Origin: Burkholderiales bacterium
Lineage (GTDB): Bacteria > Pseudomonadota > Gammaproteobacteria > Burkholderiales > Usitatibacteraceae
DNA length: 39,507 nt
NCBI GenBank assembly: GCA_025359285.1
Contig: JANYGV010000097.1
Location: 1 to 39,507 of the forward strand
Direction of reading: 5' to 3'
The notes beneath the pieces were generated by a model that had not been told where the DNA came from, did no database searches, and saw only the letters and a program-made list of their open reading frames with translations. This document shows, one piece after another, positions 27,466 through 35,737 of the stretch (positions are counted from its first letter, which is position 1; every line of letters starts with the position of its first letter). The position numbers were made by a program, and so were the translations under genes.

Positions 27466-30141
27466 ATGAGCACCCCGCACCCACAGTTATCTGCGTCTAC
27501 GCCGGTCAGCTTCGCCCATAGCGCTGACGCCAACACGCTGGACGCTGCCCCCGGCGCTAACAATCATCGCCCGCAAATTTCATGGCTGGAGCCGCTGGTC
27601 TGGGGTTTGATTGCGCTGTCAGGTTATTGGGCGCTAAGCCTCGTCTCTGGGTGGCTACTCCGAACATCGGTGGGCACCGAATCGGTTTGGCTGGCAGATG
27701 GCTTTGCGCTGGGTGTGTATGTGGCGGCGTTGCGAAGATCGCGCCGCTGGCTGGTGCACATCGCAGTGCTGGCCGGCGTTTTTGGCGCAAACATAGGAAT
27801 TTTGCACGATGCGCCGTTAGGGTGGACATCCGTATTTATCGGCGCATCGATCAATACGCTGCAAGCATTCCTGGCCGGGTTTTTATTGCATCGCGTATAC
27901 ACGCTGGCCTCTCCGCTGGTGGTCATTCGGTTCGCGTTGTTTTTACTGGTTGCCGTGCTGGGTGTGAATGCAATGTCGGCTGGCCTGCAGGCGTTACAAG
28001 CGTCAATTGAACAACACGTCAGCCTCGGGTCAACCTTCTGGACCCTATTTGTCTCCGACGGGCTTGGCATCATGCTGGTCGCGCCCGCCATCGCCACATG
28101 GTCGGTACGCTGGCGGGCCCGCGATCTTGATTTTCTGCGGCGGCGGGCGCCCGAAATTGGCTTGCTGCTGGTTGGGCTGGTGGGCTCAACCTGGTGGGCC
28201 TATGCGCGCTGGCCTGATGGCTATGGCGCCACTCCACCTTATTTCTATTTTGCGCTCCCATTCATTGTTTGGGCGATCGCCCGATTCAGCTCACGAGGCA
28301 CCACACTATCGCTGCTGATTTACGTTTTGATGGCGGTCTACTACACCTGCCGCGAGCAAGGCCCATTCATCAATGGATTGATGCCCGTCACGACCGCTGT
28401 TTTGCGTTTGCAGGAATTTTTGTTCATTTTCATGGCAGCCATTTACATCACGGATGCCACGCTGCGCGACCGTACCCACGCCTTGCGGGAGAAGATTGAT
28501 CTTGAGCGGCGCTATAACGCGGCGCTTCGCGCCAGCGACAATCTTATTTTTGAAATCGACCAGCGCACCCGCCGGATCATCTGGGCGGGCGATACGATAG
28601 GGGTACTGGGCTTATCGCCGATCGAGATTCAGACCGTATCGAGCTGGGTGAGGCGCATTCATCCACAGGATCGCGAGCAAGTCGCGGGCACTCGCGCTAA
28701 GCTGATGTCGGGCGAGCTACAGATGGCGGTACTCGAATACCGGGTTTTACGTGAAATCGACAGGACAGGCGTTGAGCGCTACGTTACCGTCGGGGTCAAC
28801 GCGTTTGCCCACGATACCCATCTGGTTGACGGGGTTTCAACCGAGCGACGCATTATTGGCTTCATCAAAAATATTGGTGAAAAGAAAGAGGCGGAAGCGG
28901 AAAAATTAAAACTTCAGGCGGCGCTGCATCAGGCGCAAAAAATGGAAGCTATTGGCCAGCTGGCGGGCGGCATTGCCCATGATTTCAATAATATTCTGGC
29001 GTCAATTTTGGGCTACGGCGAAATGGCGCGCTCGAAAGTGGAGACCGGCAGCCCCATTGCCAAGAACATCGATGCCATGCTGAAAGCGGGCGAACGCGGG
29101 CGAGTACTTGTTTCCCAGATTTTGACATTCAGCCGCAAGTCGACCAACGAAAAACAGGTGGTCGATATTGCCGATTTGACGGACGAGATTGTGATTTTGG
29201 TGCGCGGCTCAAATCCGCACCCAGTGGAATTCACACAACGCGTCGCGCGCTATGGTGCGCTGGTGCACGGCAACGCAACCGAACTACACCAGCTTATTGT
29301 GAATCTGGCCACCAATGGCCTCCAGGCGATGCCGCCGGAAGGCACGCTGGAAATTGAAGTTGAAATACGCGATTTGCGCAATCGATCCGAGCCAAAGATT
29401 GTTCTGCAAGGCCAGCTTCCGCCCGCACGTTACGTGGTCGTGGTGGTGCGAGATCATGGCACCGGCGTGGATGCGGCCACGCGTGAACGAATGTTTGAAC
29501 CGTTTTTTACCACCAAGCCCACGGGCAAAGGCACCGGGCTGGGCTTATCGTTGGCGATGTCAATCGCTAACGCACATGGCGGCGGAATTGATCTGGAAAC
29601 CGAAGTCGGTCGTGGCTGTACGTTCAGCGTTTATCTGCCGGCAGTGGGCGACTACGAACAGCATTTGCCCGTGCTGGCGGAGCTTCCGCGTGGCAACGAC
29701 GAATGTATATTGCTAGTCGACGACGAGGCCCCGCTGCGGATCCTGGCCGGTGAAATGCTGGCCAGCCTCGGTTATCAAAGTGCCACTTATGCCACCAGCG
29801 AAGAAGCGTTCGCGGCGTTCGAGCGACAACCGGACCGATTTGACGCCGTGTTGAGTGACGAGGTGATGCCTAATCTTTCCGGTACTCAGCTCGCCGCCCG
29901 CATTCATGCGATTGCACCGCATATTCCGGTGGTGATTATTACGGGATATGGCGGCCCCGGCTTTGAATTGCGCGCGCGCAACGCCGGGGTGCTGCAAGTG
30001 CTCAAAAAACCGTATGACAAACGACTGGTGGCGCTCGCACTTGCGGGTGCACTCTCGCCGACAAAACGTAACGCTGCGCTCAGCGCCGCACATCACACCA
30101 CGCCCGCCACGCCCACTGCACCTAGCACGCACAACGACTGA
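27466..30141 (+). CDS. MASE1-PAS-HisKA-HATPase-REC hybrid sensor histidine kinase
   Basis: N-terminal MASE1-like membrane region, GQLAGGIAHDFNNILASILGYGEMA H-box, TGKGTGLGLS, C-terminal REC (ILLVDDEAPLR, LSDEVMP, KKPYD). Confidence 0.9.
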   Translation: MSTPHPQLSASTPVSFAHSADANTLDAAPGANNHRPQISWLEPLVWGLIALSGYWALSLVSGWLLRTSVGTESVWLADGFALGVYVAALRRSRRWLVHIAVLAGVFGANIGILHDAPLGWTSVFIGASINTLQAFLAGFLLHRVYTLASPLVVIRFALFLLVAVLGVNAMSAGLQALQASIEQHVSLGSTFWTLFVSDGLGIMLVAPAIATWSVRWRARDLDFLRRRAPEIGLLLVGLVGSTWWAYARWPDGYGATPPYFYFALPFIVWAIARFSSRGTTLSLLIYVLMAVYYTCREQGPFINGLMPVTTAVLRLQEFLFIFMAAIYITDATLRDRTHALREKIDLERRYNAALRASDNLIFEIDQRTRRIIWAGDTIGVLGLSPIEIQTVSSWVRRIHPQDREQVAGTRAKLMSGELQMAVLEYRVLREIDRTGVERYVTVGVNAFAHDTHLVDGVSTERRIIGFIKNIGEKKEAEAEKLKLQAALHQAQKMEAIGQLAGGIAHDFNNILASILGYGEMARSKVETGSPIAKNIDAMLKAGERGRVLVSQILTFSRKSTNEKQVVDIADLTDEIVILVRGSNPHPVEFTQRVARYGALVHGNATELHQLIVNLATNGLQAMPPEGTLEIEVEIRDLRNRSEPKIVLQGQLPPARYVVVVVRDHGTGVDAATRERMFEPFFTTKPTGKGTGLGLSLAMSIANAHGGGIDLETEVGRGCTFSVYLPAVGDYEQHLPVLAELPRGNDECILLVDDEAPLRILAGEMLASLGYQSATYATSEEAFAAFERQPDRFDAVLSDEVMPNLSGTQLAARIHAIAPHIPVVIITGYGGPGFELRARNAGVLQVLKKPYDKRLVALALAGALSPTKRNAALSAAHHTTPATPTAPSTHND

Positions 30142-30260
30142 CCATCCCAGCGCATCGTTATTGATATCGAGACCCCACCACCAGGTTCGTGACGAGACAC
30201 AAAATGTCGTTTAACTACATATTCACTTGAATCTTGTCGGCAGGATACAAACGTTGTCAT

Positions 30261-30278
30261 TTGTGAAATATTTCACAA
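30261..30278. promoter_or_regulatory. CRP-type palindrome upstream of the EAL gene
   Basis: TTGTGAAATATTTCACAA, perfect 18-bp palindrome containing TGTGA-N6-TCACA. Confidence 0.6.
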
Positions 30279-30494
30279 TCTTGATTTGAAGTGAGCACTT
30301 ATACTCACGCAAATATTTGGCCAGCGTGGCTTTATCTTGCGCTCATGTTTTTACATGAAATTTGTTTTTTCCAAACACAGCACAAACGCCGAATATAAAT
30401 TACAGCAGTAGCCCAAACAGCGGTGCCCGTAATTGACAGGTAACCGGCATCGTCAAGAATCCGCCTCGTTCACACACCAACGCAGGGATTCAAG

Positions 30495-31418
30495 ATGCAA
30501 GCCTTAGTCCGTAAGCTCGCAACGCACGTTGCTCATGCCACCACCGCCGATTCGATCAATGCCCGAATGGCGTTGAGTAATGGCGCGACGCGAATTTTTT
30601 CCAATCTGCCCAAAGGCTTCGGCTGGGCAAGTGTTCCATTTAATACCTTGACGCTCAGTTCGCAATTTCAACCGATCTTTAGCCTGCATGACAAGCGCGC
30701 GATCGGCTATGAAGCGCTGGTGGTCGGCACCAATCTTTGCGGGCATGAATTTCGCGCTGACACGGTATTTGCGCTGTCTGCCAGCCATGACGAGGAATTA
30801 TTTCTGGATTGGCTGAGTCGTGCGCTTCATCTACGCAATTTTTCCAATATGGGTAGCCAGCGCGGCCTGCTGTTTTTGAATGCCTACCCAGAGGCGGCCG
30901 TTGAGGATCCGCATTATCCAGACGTTTTCGCACGCATGATCGATTTTTACAATGTGGCCGCAGATGACGTCGTGATCGAAATTCTAGAAACCGGCGTAGC
31001 AGACGAAGCTCAGCTGGCAGATGCGGCGCGCTTTTATCGCAAGCTGGGTTGCAAGATTGCGATTGATGACTTCGGCGTGGGCTATTCAAACTTTGATCGC
31101 ATGTGGCGTTTGCGGCCCGATATTGTCAAGCTGGATGGCTCGTTTATCCGCGCCGCCGCGCGTGACGAACATGCGCGCGTGGTGCTAGCCAATATGGTGC
31201 AGTTGATCAAAGAATGCGGTGCCAAAGTCGCGATTGAAGGTATAGAGGAAAGTGCAGAGGCGAGGCTCGCGGTCGACGTGGGTGCCGATTATTTGCAAGG
31301 CTACTTTTTTGCCCGTCCCAGCGCACACTCCATGCCGCGAGAACTTGCCGATAGAATCTTCAATAGTTTGCTCGAGATTAACGAAACCGCGCCGCCCAGA
31401 GCTTCATTAGGGACGTAG
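30495..31418 (+). CDS. EAL-domain protein, probable c-di-GMP phosphodiesterase
   Basis: GYEALV, LFLNAYP, VIEILETG, IAIDDFGVGYSN, IVKLDGS, AIEGIE, LQGYFFARPS; no obvious sensor domain. Confidence 0.88.
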   Translation: MQALVRKLATHVAHATTADSINARMALSNGATRIFSNLPKGFGWASVPFNTLTLSSQFQPIFSLHDKRAIGYEALVVGTNLCGHEFRADTVFALSASHDEELFLDWLSRALHLRNFSNMGSQRGLLFLNAYPEAAVEDPHYPDVFARMIDFYNVAADDVVIEILETGVADEAQLADAARFYRKLGCKIAIDDFGVGYSNFDRMWRLRPDIVKLDGSFIRAAARDEHARVVLANMVQLIKECGAKVAIEGIEESAEARLAVDVGADYLQGYFFARPSAHSMPRELADRIFNSLLEINETAPPRASLGT

Positions 31419-31425
31419 TTAAACA

Positions 31426-32895
31426 CTATCGCGCGTACACCCAGGCCAGCAATGCATCCTGGGCGTCTTGCGTAAGCGGTGCGTTGGCATGATTCACGAT
31501 CATGACGACCACCCAGTGTTTACCGGTGCTATCCAATACATAACCTGCCATCGCCCGCACATCGCTCAACGTGCCGCTTTTAATATGCGCCTGACCGGCC
31601 ACTGATTCGCCACGAGCACGCTTTCGCAAGGTGCCATCCACGCCCAGCAACGGCAGTGATGATATAAATTCGGGCATCACATTTGAACGCCACGCGGCGT
31701 CAAGCATGTCACCTAAGGTCGCCGCACTGGCACGCTCCGTTCGTGACAAGCCGGAGCCGTTTTCAAGCACCAGCTCCAGAGCGGCGATATTTTTTTTATG
31801 CAGCCAATCTTTTATGATGTTGCCTGCTGCCCTGGCCGTGGCGGGCGGAGTTGATTTTTCCGCCGCGAGGCTCAGGAACAGTTGCCGCGCCATCGTATTA
31901 TTTGAAAATTTATTAATGTCGCGAATCACCTCGGCCAGCGGCGGCGACTCGGCGGTGGCGATCAGCTTTGCATCCAGCGGCGTGCCGGTCAGCTTGACCG
32001 CGCCTTTCCAATCGCCTCCCACGTCCTTCCACAAGCTCGCAAATACGCCGCCCACAAACCGCGCGTGATCGAGCAGCGATACGTTCCATGTTTTTTCGCC
32101 ACAACTGCGCGGGTAGTTTCCGACAAATGAGATTTTGAGTTGCGTCAGGGTTACCGTCTGCACATCGAGCGTGACACGCTCGCGCCAATCGCCACACGGT
32201 GCGTCGATCAATTTCACCCGGTTTACTACCTCAATCTGCGTGGGTTTTATGTCCGGCGAAATTGAGACTGATTTACCGTCCACGGACTGCGCAAACGAAA
32301 AACGCACGGTTTTGAAATTGAGCAGTAGCGGGTCTGGCGACACGTTATAAGCACGCAACGGTTCGCCATCAAATTTTGCCGGGTCAAACGCGATATCTTC
32401 GAACAAGGTTCGATCCAATACCAGGTCACCCCGAATGGATTGCAGGCCGCGCTCGCGCAACTGTTTTAGCAGCAGCCAAAAACGCTCTACCGTCAACTTG
32501 GGATCGCCGCCGCCTTTCAAAATCAAATCGCCCTTCAGCACACCATTGCGGATTTCCCCGCCCGCATAAACCTCGGTTTTCCACGCATAGCTTGGCCCCA
32601 ATAATTCCAGGCCTGCATAAGTCGTAAAAAGCTTCATAACCGACGCTGGATTCATCGGCTTGTCGGCATTAAGTGTCAGCAAGGGATCGCGGGCGCTTAC
32701 GTCTTTGATAAAAATGGCGACATTTTCAAGCGGAACGCTGGCTTTTTTAAAAACATCTGTCACCGGCGACGGCAGCGTGACCAGTTGCGGCGCCACGGGT
32801 AGCGGCGCCAATTGTGCATTGGCCAGAGGGCCGATGACGAATAGTGTGGCGCAAAAAATGAGCGTAGAAAAAAACGTTTTCGTAGGCTTTAGCAT
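31426..32895 (-). CDS. dacB: D-alanyl-D-alanine carboxypeptidase/endopeptidase (PBP4 type)
   Basis: SVMKLFT (SxxK), FSNNTMARQL (SxN), HIKSGTLSDVRAMAGYV (KSG). Start taken at MLKPTK. Confidence 0.92.
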   Translation of the reverse strand: MLKPTKTFFSTLIFCATLFVIGPLANAQLAPLPVAPQLVTLPSPVTDVFKKASVPLENVAIFIKDVSARDPLLTLNADKPMNPASVMKLFTTYAGLELLGPSYAWKTEVYAGGEIRNGVLKGDLILKGGGDPKLTVERFWLLLKQLRERGLQSIRGDLVLDRTLFEDIAFDPAKFDGEPLRAYNVSPDPLLLNFKTVRFSFAQSVDGKSVSISPDIKPTQIEVVNRVKLIDAPCGDWRERVTLDVQTVTLTQLKISFVGNYPRSCGEKTWNVSLLDHARFVGGVFASLWKDVGGDWKGAVKLTGTPLDAKLIATAESPPLAEVIRDINKFSNNTMARQLFLSLAAEKSTPPATARAAGNIIKDWLHKKNIAALELVLENGSGLSRTERASAATLGDMLDAAWRSNVMPEFISSLPLLGVDGTLRKRARGESVAGQAHIKSGTLSDVRAMAGYVLDSTGKHWVVVMIVNHANAPLTQDAQDALLAWVYAR

Positions 32896-34289
32896 CGCGC
32901 TACCATCGTCGCGGCACAAACCTCATCGATGACCTCCAGCGTTTGCGTGACCAGATGATCAAACTCGTCATCGGCAATAACGTAAGGTGGCATAAAATAA
33001 ATAGTGTTGCCGATGGGCCGCAACATCATGCCCCGCCGCAAGCTGGCAGCAAATACTTTGCGCGCAAATACAGGATCATCTTGTTCAACGTCGAATGCCC
33101 AGATCATGCCAAGGTGACGAAAATTTTTAACGCGTCGATGCGCCATGAGTGGCATCGCGAGCGTGGTCAAGCGTGCTGCCTTAAGGCGGTTATTTTCAAT
33201 CACCTGATCAGCCGCAAAGATGTCCAGCGTGGCCAGCGCGGCGCGGCATGCCAATGCGCTCCCGGTATACGAATGCGAATGCAGAAAACCGCGCGTGGTG
33301 TCGTCATCATAAAACGCGTCATAAATTTGGTCGGTCGACAGTACGCAGGACAATGGCAGATAACCGCCGGTAATCCCCTTCGACAAGCACATCAAATCGG
33401 GCTGAATGTTTGCCTGTTCGCAGGCGAACATCGTGCCAGTACGCCCAAAGCCGGTCATGATTTCATCGGCGATCAAATGCACGCCATATTTTGTGCATAA
33501 CTCGCGCGCCTTTTTTAGATAATCCGGGTGATAGATTCGCATCCCGGCCGCGCCCTGCACCAGCGGCTCTACAATTAGCGCAGCAATTTGACCCGCGCGC
33601 GCTTCAAACAAGCGTTCAAGCTGCAAGCCAGCATCCACAACACATTCTGGACAGCATGCCTCGAACGGCAATGTAGACGGGGCGTTTGAGGCATTATGCT
33701 CGGAGACGCCCGTGGATATTGGCTGTTGAGCCCTGTCGCTAGGAAAATCAACGATCAGGTTGTTATTCAGCAGCGGCCCGTACGCATCACGAAAAATGGC
33801 TACGTCCGTGACCGCCAACGCACCCAGCGTTTCGCCGTGGTAGCTATTCTTCAGGCTGACAAATTTCTGCTTGGCGGGTTGTCCTTGATTGCGCCAAAAA
33901 TGAAAACTCATTTTTAAGGCGATCTCCACGGCACTTGCGCCATCGCTTGCGTAGAACGCGTGGCCCAAACCGGTGAGGGCGGCGAGACGCTCGCCCAGCT
34001 CGATCGCCGGTTTATGCGTGAAACCGGCCAGCATGGTGTGCTCGAGGGTATCGAGTTGATCTTTTAGCGCAGCGTTGATGCGAGGATTCGCGTGCCCAAA
34101 CAAATTGACCCACCACGAACTGACGGCATCCAGATAGCGATTGCCATCCGCATCAATTAACCACACGCCGCGTCCGCTCACGATCGGCACCATCGGGCTG
34201 AATTCATGGTGTTTCATCTGCGAGCAGGGATGCCAGACGCTCACCAGAGAGCGCTTTACCAATAATGCATTCTTGAAGTTCTGATTCAT
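32889..34289 (-). CDS. bioA: Adenosylmethionine-8-amino-7-oxononanoate aminotransferase
   Basis: VWHPCSQMKHHE, LDAVSSWWVNLFGHANPRIN, DEIMTGFGRTGTMFACE, HSHSYTGSALACRAALATL. Confidence 0.94.
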   Translation of the reverse strand: MNQNFKNALLVKRSLVSVWHPCSQMKHHEFSPMVPIVSGRGVWLIDADGNRYLDAVSSWWVNLFGHANPRINAALKDQLDTLEHTMLAGFTHKPAIELGERLAALTGLGHAFYASDGASAVEIALKMSFHFWRNQGQPAKQKFVSLKNSYHGETLGALAVTDVAIFRDAYGPLLNNNLIVDFPSDRAQQPISTGVSEHNASNAPSTLPFEACCPECVVDAGLQLERLFEARAGQIAALIVEPLVQGAAGMRIYHPDYLKKARELCTKYGVHLIADEIMTGFGRTGTMFACEQANIQPDLMCLSKGITGGYLPLSCVLSTDQIYDAFYDDDTTRGFLHSHSYTGSALACRAALATLDIFAADQVIENNRLKAARLTTLAMPLMAHRRVKNFRHLGMIWAFDVEQDDPVFARKVFAASLRRGMMLRPIGNTIYFMPPYVIADDEFDHLVTQTLEVIDEVCAATMVARC

Positions 34290-34353
34290 CGCGATGCAAT
34301 TTAACACACCGCGCGAGACTGCCCTGCCGCCAATATTTCTTACATCATTGTTC

Positions 34354-35709
34354 TTATGCCATGAATCCCAAGTTGGCGGTCGTAAATCTATTTAAATTCG
34401 GGAAGACCAGATTTAGCTCACTCGATGGCACGCCAAACCACGTCGCCATTGTTGCTGCATATTGGTCAACCGAAGTGGTCGGAATCCACGAACCGTTGTT
34501 CGCGTCATCGGGGCCGTCCAGAACCTGGGTGGGAAATTTACCGTACATCGCATTGCCCTTTACAGCGCCACCGACAACCATGTGGTGGCTACCCCAGGCG
34601 TGATCAGAGCCGCGCCCATTGGTCGGAAAATTGCGGTTGAAATCGCTGGCGGTAAACGCGGTCACATTTTCGCCCAAACCCAATTCGGCAGTCGCGTTAT
34701 AGAACGCGGTCATTGCGCCAGAAACTTCGCCTAACAATTCTTGCTGACGATCCAACTGATCTTCACCATGCGTATCGAAACCGCCAATACCGGCAAAAAA
34801 TACCTGGCGCTTTGCGCCAAATGTTTTGCGCACCGAAATCAATCGCGCCACCATCTTTAGCGCGTCGCCCAGATTGCTGCCGGGAAAGACGGTTTGAAAC
34901 GCGGGTGCGCCGCTTAAGCCTGCCGACAACTGCTTTTGATTCACGATCGCGCCATTCAGGATTTCCAGCCAGACGTTTTCCATCACATTGGGGCGGCTGT
35001 TCACGAGCATCCTTGAAACCCCCGCTGAAAGTGCCGCGGTGTCGCTACCGCCATCAATAAAATCCAGTCCAAAACGGCCCGAGGGCGACACCGGAAAAGG
35101 ACGAATGGTGTCACCGCTCAGAAACACTGAATTACCTGCAACCGACAAACATGTGGTCAAGCTGCCCGATTGATTACCCAACGCAAAACGATCACCAACC
35201 CGGCCTCCCCAGCCGGTGCGAATACTGTTATCGGCGGCGCTGGTATGCCATAGCGATTGCTGATCGCTGTGCGAAAAAAGATTGGTCGGCCTGGGCACTG
35301 ACCCGCTTTGGTACTGGGCTTTCGTCAGCGGCTGCGCGAGCGTACCGACGTTCGCTATGACGGCCGCTTTTCCCGCGTTAAACAACGATTGGATACCGCC
35401 CATCGCGGGATGAAAGCCAAACTCTCGACCCTGCACATTGGTCGGCTTGATCGACAGCAAATTATCACGAGGAATGGCCAGCCGACCCCGCGGGCCGGAG
35501 TAGGTTGCCCAATCGGACGGATCGCGCGGCACCACCATGTTGTTGGCGTCATTTCCACCAAACATGAATATGCAAACGAGCGCGCGATAGTCTTCGGTGG
35601 GCGCGGCATTGGCATCTGCAATGGCGGCGAGGTTGGCTAGCGTGGCGGACACACCGGCGGCGCCAACGGCCATGCTGTTTTTCATAAATGCGCGACGGTT
35701 GGTGGTCAT
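34354..35709 (-). CDS. DUF1501 domain-containing protein, Tat-like signal
   Basis: MTTNRRAFMKNSMAVGAAGVSATL signal; VCIFMFGGNDANNMVVP, FFAGIGGFDTHGEDQLDRQQELL, GRGSDHAWGSHHMVVGGAV. Confidence 0.88.
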   Translation of the reverse strand: MTTNRRAFMKNSMAVGAAGVSATLANLAAIADANAAPTEDYRALVCIFMFGGNDANNMVVPRDPSDWATYSGPRGRLAIPRDNLLSIKPTNVQGREFGFHPAMGGIQSLFNAGKAAVIANVGTLAQPLTKAQYQSGSVPRPTNLFSHSDQQSLWHTSAADNSIRTGWGGRVGDRFALGNQSGSLTTCLSVAGNSVFLSGDTIRPFPVSPSGRFGLDFIDGGSDTAALSAGVSRMLVNSRPNVMENVWLEILNGAIVNQKQLSAGLSGAPAFQTVFPGSNLGDALKMVARLISVRKTFGAKRQVFFAGIGGFDTHGEDQLDRQQELLGEVSGAMTAFYNATAELGLGENVTAFTASDFNRNFPTNGRGSDHAWGSHHMVVGGAVKGNAMYGKFPTQVLDGPDDANNGSWIPTTSVDQYAATMATWFGVPSSELNLVFPNLNRFTTANLGFMA

Positions 35710-35737
35710 GCTGGTCTCCTGAACGATAAGTCGCGGT

